A stretch of DNA of 64,000 bases, from assembly GCF_003236295.1 (NCBI RefSeq), contig NZ_POTW01000013.1, forward strand, positions 43,522 to 107,521. The letters run 5' to 3'. This stretch comes from Jiangella anatolica (GTDB lineage: Bacteria > Actinomycetota > Actinomycetes > Jiangellales > Jiangellaceae). Under the pieces are notes generated by a model. It worked only from the letters and a program-made list of their open reading frames with translations. It was not told the DNA's origin and did no database searches. The position numbers and the translations under genes are program-made. This document shows positions 49,303 through 58,936 of this stretch, piece by piece. Positions within the stretch are counted from its first letter, which is position 1. The number at the start of each line of letters is the position of its first letter.

Positions 49303-50183
49303 CCCAGTCGGACATCCTGCTCACCGAGGCTCCCGGCCCGGTCGCACCTCCCGTCCGGCGCCGGCGCCGCCGGCCCCTCGCCGCGATCCCGTACGTGATC
49401 ATCGGCATCTACCTGCTCGCGGCGGCGATCGGCCCGTTCCTGATCGACTACGACCCGGTGGCCACCGAGGTCACCGAGCGCCTGCTGCCCCCGGGCTCGG
49501 CGACGGAGTCCGGCACCGCGTGGCTGGGCACCGACGCCGTGGGGCGAGACGTCCTGGCGCAGGTCGTGTACGGCGCGCGAACGTCGTTCATCATCGGCAT
49601 CGCCGTCGTCACGGTGTGCTGCCTGATCGGCGTCGCGCTCGGCGCGATCGCGGGGTACTCGGGAGGGCTGCCCGACGCGGCCATCTCGCGGACCATCGAC
49701 ATCCTGATGGCCTTCCCCGGCATCCTGCTGGCGATCGTCATCGCCGGTCTGCTCGAGCGCGGCATGCACGTCGTGATCATCGCGTTGTCGGTCGGCGGCT
49801 GGGTCGGCTTCGCGCGGCTGTCGCGCAGCATCACGATGTCCACCCGGGAACGCGACTGGGTGGACGCCGCCCGGATCATGGGCGTCTCCAGGTCCGGCAC
49901 CCTCACGCGGCACATCGTGCCGTTCCTGGCCGGGTCGGTCGTCGCCCTGGCCACCATCGAACTCGCATCGGCCGTGCTGTCCGAGGCGGCGCTCAGCTTC
50001 CTCGGTCTCGGTCTTCCCCCGCACATCGTGTCGTGGGGGCAGGCCATCGCGGGCGGCCGGGAGCACCTGGGCACAGCCTGGTGGATCACGGTCTTCCCCG
50101 GCATCGCGCTCACCATCCTGGTCATCTGCATCGGCCTGGTCGGCGACAGGCTCACCCGGCGGTTCACGCGCAAGCGGGACTAG
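49299..50183 (+). CDS. ABC transporter permease, DppC type
   Basis: A 294-aa permease with an Arg-rich cytoplasmic start (PPVRRRRRRPLAAIPYVI), the DppC motif TAWLGTDAVGRDVLAQVVYGA and EAA loop DAARIMGVSRSGTLTRHIVP. ATG 49299 overlaps the stop of the preceding permease gene as ATGA. Unlike the DppC domain of the first importer it is not fused to an ATPase. Confidence 0.93.
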   Translation: MTQSDILLTEAPGPVAPPVRRRRRRPLAAIPYVIIGIYLLAAAIGPFLIDYDPVATEVTERLLPPGSATESGTAWLGTDAVGRDVLAQVVYGARTSFIIGIAVVTVCCLIGVALGAIAGYSGGLPDAAISRTIDILMAFPGILLAIVIAGLLERGMHVVIIALSVGGWVGFARLSRSITMSTRERDWVDAARIMGVSRSGTLTRHIVPFLAGSVVALATIELASAVLSEAALSFLGLGLPPHIVSWGQAIAGGREHLGTAWWITVFPGIALTILVICIGLVGDRLTRRFTRKRD

Positions 50184-50226
50184 GGCGCTGACCCGCTCAC
50201 TTCCAACGACGAAAGGACTCCCGCAC

Positions 50227-51756
50227 ATGACTATCCGCACACGGCGATCGCTGGCAGCGGCCGCAGGCACCGTCGCGCTGCTCATCGTGGCCGCCGCCTG
50301 CTCATCCGACGACCCGGCGTCCGAGACCGGCGACTCCGAGGCGGCCGGCGGCGATCTGACCGTCGCCGGGCCGATTCCGATCGAGAACCTCGATCCCCAC
50401 GGGACGGCAGCCCTGGACGCCGGCACCCAGCTCGCGGCCCGGGCGATCTTCAGCCAGCTCGTGGTCAGTAGCGGTCCCGGCGAGTTCGAGGGGGAGCTCG
50501 CGGAGTCGTGGGAGCCCAGCGCCGACACCAGCGAGTGGACGTTCAGCCTGCGTGCGGGCGTCGAGTTCTCCGACGGCACCCCGGTCACGGCCGCCGACGT
50601 GGTGGCCTCGTTCAACCGCGTCCTGGCCGGTGAAGGTCCGCTGGCCGGCAACTTCGGCGGGTACACCGCGGCCGCGCCGGACGACTCGACCGTGGTCTTC
50701 ACGTCGCCGGCGCCGGACGCGGCGTTCCTCGGCAAGATCTCGTCGTTCTTCGTCACGCCGCAGGCCGCCGCGGACGAAGGCTTCTTCCAGGACCCGATCG
50801 GGTCCGGCCCGTTCGTCGTGGAGTCCTTCGAACCCGGAGCGACGCTCCAGCTCGCGCCGAACCCCGGCTACTGGGACGGCGAGCCGGCCCTCGACTCCCT
50901 GGAGATCCAGGCGATCCCGGAGGTGGCGGCGCGCATGACGGCGCTGCAGACCGGCGAGATCGACATCACCTGGTCCATCCCCGACGACCAGATCGCGCAG
51001 CTGAGGTCGGACTCCAACCTCACGGTCGAGAACGTCGCGAGCCCGGCCGTCTTCACGATGTGGATGAACAGCTCGATTCCGGCCCTGCAGGATGCGGCCG
51101 TCCGGCGGGCCCTGTGGCAGGCCGTCGACTTCGAGTCGATCATCGCCTCGCTGTACCCGGAGACCGGAACGCCGGCGGACGCCCCGATCAGTCCCGCCGT
51201 GCTCGGCTACGCGCCGCAGGAGCCGGTGGAGTACGACCCGGACGCGGCCAAGGCGGCGCTGGACGCGGCCGGGTTCGACTACGAGAACACCGTGATCCGG
51301 TGGCAGTTCTCGCAGCCGACCTTCCGCAACTTCGTCGACGCGGTGGTCTCCGACCTGGCCGAGATCGGCGTGACCGTCGAGCCGCTGGAGAAGGAGCAGG
51401 CGGTCTTCCTCGAGGACCTGCTGGCGCTGAACTGGGACATGAACCTCCAGCAGCTCGGGACACAGGGCTTCGACCCGGCGACCAACCTGGGCCGTCTCTA
51501 CACGTGCGAGGCGAACCGCATGGGCTACTGCAACGAGGAGCTCGACGCGATCCTCGCCGAGGCCGGCTCGACGAGCGACACGGCGCAGCGCGAGGAGCTG
51601 TACGCACAGGCGAGCCAGATCATCTGGGACGACGCGGTCGGCATGTACCCGATGTTCGTCGAGCAGCCGTACGCCTGGCAGAACAGTGTCGAGGGCTTCG
51701 AGCCCGTTCCCGACGGGGTGCCCTACTTCGACGAGGTCACGGTCTCGGGTGACTGA
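50227..51756 (+). CDS. SBP7: lipoprotein solute-binding protein (SBP family 5) of the glycan importer
   Basis: A 509-aa receptor with lipobox VAAAC (Cys25) and an acidic linker. Motifs are IENLDPHGTAALDAG, FSDGTPVTAADVVASF, DPIGSGPFVVESF and FRNFVDAVVSDLAEIGV. It lacks the four-cysteine pattern of SBP1-SBP6; instead it has CEANRMGYC near the end, a possible local disulfide. It thus belongs to another branch, perhaps oligosaccharide binding. AAAGGA precedes the ATG. The ATPase gene overlaps its 3' end by 8 nt. Confidence 0.92.
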   Translation: MTIRTRRSLAAAAGTVALLIVAAACSSDDPASETGDSEAAGGDLTVAGPIPIENLDPHGTAALDAGTQLAARAIFSQLVVSSGPGEFEGELAESWEPSADTSEWTFSLRAGVEFSDGTPVTAADVVASFNRVLAGEGPLAGNFGGYTAAAPDDSTVVFTSPAPDAAFLGKISSFFVTPQAAADEGFFQDPIGSGPFVVESFEPGATLQLAPNPGYWDGEPALDSLEIQAIPEVAARMTALQTGEIDITWSIPDDQIAQLRSDSNLTVENVASPAVFTMWMNSSIPALQDAAVRRALWQAVDFESIIASLYPETGTPADAPISPAVLGYAPQEPVEYDPDAAKAALDAAGFDYENTVIRWQFSQPTFRNFVDAVVSDLAEIGVTVEPLEKEQAVFLEDLLALNWDMNLQQLGTQGFDPATNLGRLYTCEANRMGYCNEELDAILAEAGSTSDTAQREELYAQASQIIWDDAVGMYPMFVEQPYAWQNSVEGFEPVPDGVPYFDEVTVSGD

Positions 51757-52780
51757 TCAGTACTCGTCCACCGCCGCGGCACCCGCGGCAGGCGACGCGA
51801 CCCGCACACCCGGAGCACCGCTGCTCCGGGTGGAGGACCTCGTGGTCGTGCTGCCGTCGGGTGCCACGACCGGGACCGTGATCGACAAGGTGTCCTTCGC
51901 CGTGGACGCCGGCCGCACGACGGGCCTCATCGGGGAGTCCGGGAGCGGCAAGACGATGAGCGCGATGTCGATCGTCGGACTGCTGCCGCCCGGGGCCGAG
52001 ACCGCGGGCCGCGTCAGCTGGCGATCGGAGGAGCTCCTCACCGCGGCCGCTCGCCGGATCCGCCAGGTCCGGGGCCGGGAGATCGGCGTGATCTTCCAGG
52101 ATCCGCTGGCCGCTCTGAACCCGATCCAGACGATCGGCCGGCAGGTCGGCGAGATCCTGCGGCGCGGCGGCAAGTCGCGTCAGCAGGTCCGCGCCCGGGT
52201 CCTGGAGCTGCTGGAACGGGTCGGAATCCCGGACCCGCACCAGCGGATCGACGTGTACCCGCACGAGATGTCCGGCGGCATGCGGCAGCGGGTCATGATC
52301 GCGATGGCGCTGGCCGGCGAGCCACAGCTGATCATCGCCGACGAGCCGACCACCGCCCTCGACGTCACGACCCAGGCACGCATCCTCCAGCTGCTCGCCG
52401 ACCTGCGCGAGCAGGAGGACCTGGCGATGCTGCTGGTGAGCCACGACCTGCGCGTGATGGCACACGTCGCCGACGACGTGGTGGTCATGTACGCCGGCCG
52501 GGTCGCCGAGCGCGGCCCGGCGCGGGAGGTGCTGGAGCACCCGCGGCACCCGTACACCCGGGCACTGGCGAACAACGTGCCGGCGGTCAGCACGAAGTCG
52601 GCGATCGCCGAGCCACTGCAGGGCGCCCCGGCCAACCCGTTCGACCGGCCGACCGGCTGCGCATTCCATCCGCGCTGCCCGATGGCACAGGACCGGTGTC
52701 GCACCGAGGTGCCGGTCCTGCGCGAGGTCGAGCGGGGCCGGTTCAGCGCCTGCCACTTCGCCACGGAGGTGGCGTCATGA
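51749..52780 (+). CDS. ABC transporter ATP-binding protein, DppD type
   Basis: A 343-aa ATPase: Walker A GESGSGKT (62-69), FQDPLAALNPIQ, signature MSGGMRQR (174-181), Walker B LIIADEP (194-200), SHDLRVM and the C-terminal GCAFHPRCPMAQDRC cysteine motif. GTG 51749 lies within the last codons of SBP7, giving an 8-nt overlap. It pairs with the following DppF-type ATPase. Confidence 0.93.
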   Translation: MTDQYSSTAAAPAAGDATRTPGAPLLRVEDLVVVLPSGATTGTVIDKVSFAVDAGRTTGLIGESGSGKTMSAMSIVGLLPPGAETAGRVSWRSEELLTAAARRIRQVRGREIGVIFQDPLAALNPIQTIGRQVGEILRRGGKSRQQVRARVLELLERVGIPDPHQRIDVYPHEMSGGMRQRVMIAMALAGEPQLIIADEPTTALDVTTQARILQLLADLREQEDLAMLLVSHDLRVMAHVADDVVVMYAGRVAERGPAREVLEHPRHPYTRALANNVPAVSTKSAIAEPLQGAPANPFDRPTGCAFHPRCPMAQDRCRTEVPVLREVERGRFSACHFATEVAS

Positions 52781-53637
52781 CATGGCGCCGAGAAGGTGGA
52801 GCCGTGAGTCCGCACGTTCTGGAGATCCGTGACCTCAGGGTGGCGTTCCCCGGACCCCGCCGGTCGCTGCGCGCGGCTCGGACGATCGTCCAGGCCGTCG
52901 CCGGCGTCGACCTGGACATCCGGGCCCGGGAGACCCTGGCCCTGGTCGGCGAGTCCGGGTCGGGGAAGTCGACCGTCGCGCGTTGTGTCCTCGGGCTCGT
53001 CCGCCCGCAGGAGGGCACGATCACGTACGAGGGCCGGGCGCTCGGGCCGATCGACAAGCGGCCCGCGGAGTTGCAGCGCGCCATCCAGATGGTGTTCCAG
53101 GATCCGGGATCGTCGCTGAACCCGCGGATGACCGTGAGCGCGATCATCCGCGAGGCGTGGAACGTCCATCCCGCGGTCGCGCCGAAGGGCGATCGACGGC
53201 AGGCGCTGGCCGAGGTGCTCGCCGACGTCGGTCTCGACGCGGGCGTCGCCGGCCGTCGTCCGTCGGCGCTCTCCGGCGGGCAGCGCCAGCGGGTGAGCAT
53301 CGCCCGGGCTCTGGCGCTGCGGCCGCGGCTGCTGGTGTGCGACGAGGCGGTGTCGGCGCTGGACGTCTCGGTGCAGTCGCAGATCCTGCGGCTGCTCGTC
53401 GATCTCCAGCGCACACACGACCTGGCGATTCTCTTCATCACCCACGACCTCGCGGTGGTGCGGCAGATCGCCGATCGGGTCGCGGTGATGAAGCGCGGCG
53501 AACTGGTCGAGTGCACGACGGCGGAACAGCTGTTCACCGCGCCCGCCCACCCCTACACCCGAGGGCTGTTGAGCGCGGCACACGACCTCGAAGGCACCCG
53601 AGCCGAATTCGAGCACACACAGGAGCAGGTCAGTTGA
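52777..53637 (+). CDS. ABC transporter ATP-binding protein, DppF type
   Basis: A 286-aa ATPase: Walker A GESGSGKS (58-65), FQDPGSSLNPRM, signature LSGGQRQR (165-172), Walker B LLVCDEAVS with Cys before the Asp-Glu pair, and THDLAVV. ATG 52777 gives an ATGA overlap with the preceding gene; GTG 52804 with GGTGGA upstream is an alternative. The C-terminus lacks the oligopeptide Cys motif of its partner and is short. It completes the five-gene importer. Confidence 0.92.
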   Translation: MTWRREGGAVSPHVLEIRDLRVAFPGPRRSLRAARTIVQAVAGVDLDIRARETLALVGESGSGKSTVARCVLGLVRPQEGTITYEGRALGPIDKRPAELQRAIQMVFQDPGSSLNPRMTVSAIIREAWNVHPAVAPKGDRRQALAEVLADVGLDAGVAGRRPSALSGGQRQRVSIARALALRPRLLVCDEAVSALDVSVQSQILRLLVDLQRTHDLAILFITHDLAVVRQIADRVAVMKRGELVECTTAEQLFTAPAHPYTRGLLSAAHDLEGTRAEFEHTQEQVS

Positions 53638-55247
53638 CGACAGACGCGAACCTCCGCACCGACATCCTGATCGTCGGCGGAGGCGTGGGCGGGGTCGCCG
53701 CGGCACTCGCGGCCTTGCGCCGCGGCCGCTCGGTGATCGTGACGGAGGAGTACGACTGGCTCGGCGGACAGCTCACCAGCCAGGCCGTCCCACCGGACGA
53801 GCACCCGTGGATCGAGCAGTTCGGCTGCACCCGCTCCTACCGCGCGTTCCGTGACGGCGTTCGCGACCACTACCGGACCTGGTACCCGCTCACGGCGGCC
53901 GCGCGCCGACAGGCCGACCTGAACCCGGGCCTGGGCCGGGTGAGCCGCCTGTGCCACGAGCCGCGGGCCGCCCTCGCCGTGATCGAGGGCATGCTCGCCC
54001 CGTACCGCTCCGCCGGCGCCCTGCGGATCCTCACCGGCCGGCGCCCGGTCGCCGCGCTCACCGACGGCGACCGCGTCACCGCCGTCACCGTCGCCGGTCG
54101 CGACGGGACCGAGCAGACCATCGAGGCCGCGTACGTCCTGGACGCGACCGAGCTCGGCGACCTGCTGCCGCTGGCCGGGGTCGAGCACGCCCTCGGCTTC
54201 GAGGCGCGGTCCGAGACCGGCGAGCCGAGCGCCCCGAGCGAGGCGCAGCCGCTCAACCAGCAGGCGTTCTCGTGGGTGTTCGCGGTCGAGCACCGCGAGG
54301 GGGAGGACCACACGATCGACCGGCCGGACCAGTACGGGTACTGGCGGGACTACCAGCCGGACTTCTGGCCCGACCGGCTGCTCAGCCTCACCGCGCCGGA
54401 CCCGCGGACGCTGGAGCCGCTCACCCGGACCTTCGTGCCGCATGCGCCGGCCGGACCGGTGGTGGCCGACCAGAGCAAGGACCCTGGCGACCGCGACCTG
54501 TGGCTGTTCCGGCGGATCTTCGCCCGGGAGCAGTACGAGCCCGGCTTCGCCGCGAGCGACATCACCGTCGTCAACTGGCCGATGATCGACTACCTGCCCG
54601 GCCCGCTGGCCGGGGTCTCCGACGACGAGCGGACCAAGCACCTCGAGGGCGCCCGGCAGCTCTCGCTGAGCATGCTCCACTGGCTGCAGACCGAGGCGCC
54701 CCGCCCCGACGGGGGCGCCGGCTGGCCGGGGCTGCGGCTGCGCCCCGACGTCATGGGGACGGCCGACGGCCTGGCGATGGCGCCGTACATCCGTGAGTCG
54801 CGCCGGATCAAGGCGCAGACGACCGTCGTCGAGCAGGACCTGTCGATGACCGTGCGCGGCGACGCCGGCGCGGTGCCGTACGCCGACTCGGTCGGCGTCG
54901 GGATGTACCGCATCGACCTGCACCCGTCGACCGGCGGCGACAACTACATCGACGTACCGAGCAGCCCGTTCCAGATCCCGCTCGGCGCGTTGCTGCCGGT
55001 CCGGGTGCGCAACCTGCTCGCCGCCGGGAAGAACCTCGGCACGACGCACATCACCAACGGCTGCTACCGCCTGCACCCGGTCGAGTGGAACGTCGGCGAG
55101 GCGGCGGGCGCCCTGGCCGCGCACTGCCTGGTCAACTCTCTGACCCCCGACCAGGTGCGGGGCGACACCCGGCGGCTCGCGACGTTCCAGAGCGAGCTCG
55201 TCGCCGACGGGTTCGAGCTCGCCTGGCCCGAGGTGAAGGGCTACTGA
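53634..55247 (+). CDS. FAD-dependent oxidoreductase (FAD_oxidored family)
   Basis: A 537-aa flavoprotein. The dinucleotide fold is at the start: ILIVGGGVGGVAAALAALRR (GGGVGG 15-20) followed by the EEYDWLGGQLTSQ loop typical of PF12831. YVLDATELGDLLPLAGVEHA and the C-terminal RVRNLLAAGKNLGTTHITNG close the FAD site. Start is TTG 53634, overlapping the ATPase stop as TTGA with AGGAG upstream. Homologues are often found with polysaccharide genes and may oxidise sugars or sugar lactones, but no reaction is assigned. It is linked to the two dehydrogenase genes by overlapping codons. Confidence 0.87.
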   Translation: MTTDANLRTDILIVGGGVGGVAAALAALRRGRSVIVTEEYDWLGGQLTSQAVPPDEHPWIEQFGCTRSYRAFRDGVRDHYRTWYPLTAAARRQADLNPGLGRVSRLCHEPRAALAVIEGMLAPYRSAGALRILTGRRPVAALTDGDRVTAVTVAGRDGTEQTIEAAYVLDATELGDLLPLAGVEHALGFEARSETGEPSAPSEAQPLNQQAFSWVFAVEHREGEDHTIDRPDQYGYWRDYQPDFWPDRLLSLTAPDPRTLEPLTRTFVPHAPAGPVVADQSKDPGDRDLWLFRRIFAREQYEPGFAASDITVVNWPMIDYLPGPLAGVSDDERTKHLEGARQLSLSMLHWLQTEAPRPDGGAGWPGLRLRPDVMGTADGLAMAPYIRESRRIKAQTTVVEQDLSMTVRGDAGAVPYADSVGVGMYRIDLHPSTGGDNYIDVPSSPFQIPLGALLPVRVRNLLAAGKNLGTTHITNGCYRLHPVEWNVGEAAGALAAHCLVNSLTPDQVRGDTRRLATFQSELVADGFELAWPEVKGY

Positions 55248-56230
55248 TGGCCGCGCGCGGGGTCGCGATCGTGGGTGCGGGAGCGTTCGGTCTCACGCAC
55301 GCGACCGCGATCGACGCTCATCCCGAGCTGGAACTGCGTGCTGTCGTGGGATCGACGACCGAATCCGCCGCTCGCCTCGCGGACCGGTTCGGTGTCCTCC
55401 ACGGCGGCCTCGACGACGTTCTCGCGGACCCGTCGATCGACGGCGTCATCATCGCCACGCCACATGCCACGCATCTCGACCTCGCCCGGAGAACGCTGGA
55501 GGCCGGCAAGCACGTGCTCGTCGAGAAGCCTCTCGCCGTCACGACGGAGGAGTGCGACGCGCTGCTCGCCGCGGAGAAGACCAGCGCCGGACGAGGGATG
55601 GTGGGACACCTGATGCGCTGGGCGCCCGCGCACCGACTCGCCCGCCACCTGCTGGACCAGGGAGTGGTGGGCGACGTGGTCGCCGCGGAGAGCCGGCGCG
55701 TCATCCCCTGGAACTGGGCGCACCGACGTCCCTGGCACCGCTCGGCGGCCCAGGGCGGCGGGATGTGGATGGTGCAGGGGGTCCACGTGCTCGACCAGCT
55801 GTGCTGGCTCCTGGACGCATGGCCCGACAGGATCGTCGGCCGGTCCGAGACGCGCTTCCATCCCGAACAGGACGCCGACGATTACGGCACCGCGCTCGCG
55901 CGGTTCGGGACCGTTCCCGTCTCGGTGACGATCGCGGGCATCCGGCAGGGCGCGACGGAGATCTACACCCAGATCACCGGGACGGAGGCGACGATGCGGG
56001 TCTCCCACCGCGGCGACCTCTTCGTCGACTCCGGTGGTGGCTGGGAACAACACGCGAGCCAGACAGCTGACCAGTGGGAACGCACCCTACGAGGAGAGCT
56101 CGACGCCTTCGCCGGCGTGATCCTGGGACGTTCGACCGGACCCGACTTCGCCTACGGGCGCCACATCGTGGCGGCGGTCGAAGGGGTGCGGCGATCACAA
56201 CGATCCGGTCGTTGGGAAGCCATCGGATGA
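55247..56230 (+). CDS. Gfo/Idh/MocA-family NAD(P)-dependent oxidoreductase
   Basis: A 327-aa dehydrogenase. The Rossmann motif GAGAFG is at 10-15, then the EKP motif in HVLVEKPLAV with the conserved Lys, and GGGMWMVQGVHVLDQLCWLL as the substrate-domain DxxxH-like helix. The family oxidises sugars, inositols or their derivatives with NAD(P). The ATG shares one base with the stop of the FAD gene (TGATG), and its own end overlaps the next gene by ATGA. It probably oxidises a monosaccharide released from the imported glycan. Confidence 0.9.
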   Translation: MAARGVAIVGAGAFGLTHATAIDAHPELELRAVVGSTTESAARLADRFGVLHGGLDDVLADPSIDGVIIATPHATHLDLARRTLEAGKHVLVEKPLAVTTEECDALLAAEKTSAGRGMVGHLMRWAPAHRLARHLLDQGVVGDVVAAESRRVIPWNWAHRRPWHRSAAQGGGMWMVQGVHVLDQLCWLLDAWPDRIVGRSETRFHPEQDADDYGTALARFGTVPVSVTIAGIRQGATEIYTQITGTEATMRVSHRGDLFVDSGGGWEQHASQTADQWERTLRGELDAFAGVILGRSTGPDFAYGRHIVAAVEGVRRSQRSGRWEAIG

Positions 56231-57225
56231 ACGAGGCCCGCTTCCTGATCATCGGCGCCGCTCATTGGCACGCGCCGTGGCACCTTCGAGCGCTGGAGGC
56301 CGCAGGGGCGCGGGTCGTCGCGATCGTCGATCGCGCGCCCGCCGCCCGCAGCGCGCTCGGAGCCGGTCGTGCGGTGCGCGAGTACGGGGACGTCGACGAA
56401 GCGCTCACCCGGCATCCTGAGGCGATCCCGATCGTGCTCACGCCGCCTCGCGAAACGCCGGCCGTGCTCGAACGCATCGTCGAAGGCGGCACGCCGTTCG
56501 TCCTCGAGAAGCCGGGCACCGTCGATGCCGGCGCGCTGGCGGCGATCGTCGAGGCCGTGGCCGCGCGACGGATCGCCACAGCCGTCCCGTTCGTGAACCG
56601 GTACGCCGACTTCTGGGCGGAGCTCCGCGCGCTCGGCTCGATCAAGGACGACTGGACGCATGCCCACTTCCGCATCCTTGCCGGACCGCCCGGCAGATAC
56701 GTCCGCGACGGGGTGCCGTGGGTGCTGAGCCGTCGGGACTACGGAGGTGGAGCACTCAGGAACCTGGGTATCCACGCAGCCGACGCGGTGTCCCAGCTGA
56801 CGGGCTCGGCCGAGGTCAGCGTTCGATCGGCGCGGACCTCCAACCGCCTCCATGGCCTGGAGGTCGAGGACTTCGCGATCGCCGTCCTGGAGACGACGGA
56901 CGCGCGAACCATCACGATCGAGGCCGGCTACGCCATGCCGGCGGAGAACGCGGCCGACAAGGAGTGGCGTGTCCACGGGCCCGGATGGGCGGTCAGCGAG
57001 AGCAACGGCACGGTGACGATCCGCGACGATCAGGGTCCGAGGAGCTACGCGGGCGCCCCCTCCAGCGAGCAGTATCTCGCCTTCGGCCGAACACTCGCGG
57101 ACTTCGCCGTCACGGGGCGATCAGTCGCAGGAGACGTGCACGACCTCCTCCTGGCCCAACGCATCGTCGATCAGATCTACGCCGCGTCGCCGAGGTCGAT
57201 GGTTCCGTCGTCAAGGGAGATGTGA
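56227..57225 (+). CDS. Gfo/Idh/MocA-family oxidoreductase, divergent paralogue
   Basis: A 332-aa protein. The nucleotide-binding region opens LIIGAAHWHAPWHLRALEAA; the usual GxGxxG is changed to GAAHWH. The EKP motif survives as FVLEKPGTV, and the substrate domain has GGGALRNLGIHAADAVSQL with the conserved His. The altered glycine motif may mean different cofactor handling or loss of dehydrogenase activity. It is translationally coupled to the preceding paralogue, suggesting a heteromeric or sequential role. Confidence 0.85.
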   Translation: MNEARFLIIGAAHWHAPWHLRALEAAGARVVAIVDRAPAARSALGAGRAVREYGDVDEALTRHPEAIPIVLTPPRETPAVLERIVEGGTPFVLEKPGTVDAGALAAIVEAVAARRIATAVPFVNRYADFWAELRALGSIKDDWTHAHFRILAGPPGRYVRDGVPWVLSRRDYGGGALRNLGIHAADAVSQLTGSAEVSVRSARTSNRLHGLEVEDFAIAVLETTDARTITIEAGYAMPAENAADKEWRVHGPGWAVSESNGTVTIRDDQGPRSYAGAPSSEQYLAFGRTLADFAVTGRSVAGDVHDLLLAQRIVDQIYAASPRSMVPSSREM

Positions 57226-57226
57226 A

Positions 57227-58849
57227 GTGCGCACCAAACGAAGAATCCGTGCTCGTTCCGCATTCGCCGGCGTCGCGCTGTCCCTCGCCTTGACCGGAGC
57301 CGTGGCAGCACCGGCATCGGCGGCCGACGGCACGAGCGGCTCCAGGGTCGTCTACACCAAGCCGGCCGACGTCGCCGGCTCCCGCATCCCGCAGATCGCT
57401 CATTCCGGAACCAACACGGTCGTCGTCGGATGGCGCAACGAGACCGTCGAACTGGGTTCCCCCGACGGCGTGGAACTCGGCGACATCATGATCGCTCGGT
57501 CGACCGACGGCGGGGTGAGCTTCGGGCCCGGCGTCGCGCTGGCGGCGAAGAACGCGACCTACACGTACGGCAACTTCGTCCTGTTCACAGAGCCGGAGAC
57601 CCAGGACATCTACGCCTACATCGCGAGGTTCCCTGCCGATGCGCCGGACGCGAGGACGCCGCCTGAGTACATCGGCTTCAAGAGCACCGACGGCGGCGCG
57701 AGCTGGGCGGCCAACGCCGTCGCCATGAGCTACGCGGGCGCCGTGAACGTCGGCGGGGCGATCATGCGGTACGGCAATGAATACCTGCTGCCGTTCTTCC
57801 ACGGCCCGACTCGGGTGATCGGTGTGCTCACCTCGACCGATCTCTCGAACTGGACCTTGGCCGGCATCGCCTATGACGGCGTCGACGGAACCACTCCCTA
57901 CCTCTCCGAGCCCTTCATCACCGTCTCGAATGCCGACCCGACGAAACTGCTGATGGCGATCCGCTCCCAGACAGGGAATGTCGCCTACACGACGGTGTCC
58001 TACGACGGCGGCGGAACATGGTCGGCGCCGGCGCCGGACACGAACATCGTCAACACGGCGTCCAAGGGCTACCACGTCAACGACGGCAACAACCAGTACG
58101 TGAACCTCTACAACTCCAGCGGCCGGGCATCGATCCTCTATCAGCAGAAGGAACGCGACGGAGCGTGGGTCAGCGGCCAGCCGTTCGCGGACGGCACCGG
58201 AATCGACACCTACGCCATGATGACGGAATATCTCCCCGGGAAGTTCTACGCGACCTGGGACAACGCGTCGACGAACATCATGTTCGCGAAGTTCGAGGCC
58301 GACGACACCGTCCAGGGTCAGAACACCGACTGGCACAACCTGAGGGGCTGGACCGTGGACCCGCAGGGTGGTTCGGTGACTGCCTCGGACAGCGAGTTGC
58401 GCCTGTTCCAGCAGGGCACACCCGGGGCTCGGGTCCATCGCTCCGGCGCTCCGGCCGGGAAGCCGTTCAGTGTCGAGTTCCAGGCCCGCATCACGAACTA
58501 TGTGGCGGGAACGCCGGCCACAGCCGTCAGCCTGGGCACCAAGGTGACCACCGGCGCGGATCGGCTCATGCTGGCGATCCAGAGTGACGGCGTGTGGGCG
58601 ATGACGTCGGCGTCGGGCACGACCTGGGTCGAGGTCTGGGCGGGCAGCACCGACTCCGCCGCACACGTCTGGCACGTCGACGTCGACAGCGCGCGCCTGG
58701 CCACGTTGAAGAGAGACGGCGTCACGCTCGCGAGCTGGACCCTGCCGGCGAACACCGCGGCTCCAGCCTTCGAGCACTGGACGACGAGTTCGGCGACCGA
58801 TGCGAGCGAGGCATTCATCGCACGATCCCGCCTCTCCGGCGAGCAGTGA
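57227..58849 (+). CDS. Secreted sialidase/BNR-fold protein
   Basis: A 540-aa exported protein. Sec signal peptide ends APASA near residue 32. The RIP motif (SRIPQI, 52-57) and three Asp boxes, STDGGVSF (92-99), STDGGASW (153-160) and SYDGGGTW (258-265), define the sialidase-type propeller. From about 375 a concanavalin-like domain follows (WHNLRGWTVDPQGGSV onward). The RIP Arg and repeats suggest an exo-glycosidase, but catalytic Tyr and Glu were not assigned. GTG 57227 with AGGGAGA upstream lies one base after the previous stop. It would act outside the cell on the operon's glycan. Confidence 0.85.
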   Translation: MRTKRRIRARSAFAGVALSLALTGAVAAPASAADGTSGSRVVYTKPADVAGSRIPQIAHSGTNTVVVGWRNETVELGSPDGVELGDIMIARSTDGGVSFGPGVALAAKNATYTYGNFVLFTEPETQDIYAYIARFPADAPDARTPPEYIGFKSTDGGASWAANAVAMSYAGAVNVGGAIMRYGNEYLLPFFHGPTRVIGVLTSTDLSNWTLAGIAYDGVDGTTPYLSEPFITVSNADPTKLLMAIRSQTGNVAYTTVSYDGGGTWSAPAPDTNIVNTASKGYHVNDGNNQYVNLYNSSGRASILYQQKERDGAWVSGQPFADGTGIDTYAMMTEYLPGKFYATWDNASTNIMFAKFEADDTVQGQNTDWHNLRGWTVDPQGGSVTASDSELRLFQQGTPGARVHRSGAPAGKPFSVEFQARITNYVAGTPATAVSLGTKVTTGADRLMLAIQSDGVWAMTSASGTTWVEVWAGSTDSAAHVWHVDVDSARLATLKRDGVTLASWTLPANTAAPAFEHWTTSSATDASEAFIARSRLSGEQ

Positions 58850-58865
58850 CGGCAGAGCCCGCCGG

Positions 58866-58882
58866 CGCGGAGCAACTCCGCG
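58866..58882 (+). terminator. Hairpin between the sialidase-fold and beta-helix genes
   Basis: CGCGGAG (58866-58872) pairs with CTCCGCG (58876-58882) around CAA, seventeen bases after the stop. No U-tract follows. Since the next gene is on the same strand, this may reduce rather than stop transcription or stabilise the upstream message. Confidence 0.45.
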
Positions 58883-58936
58883 AGTTCAGCTCACCGCACG
58901 AGGACCAGCTACTTCACCCGACGAAGGGACAGCAGC

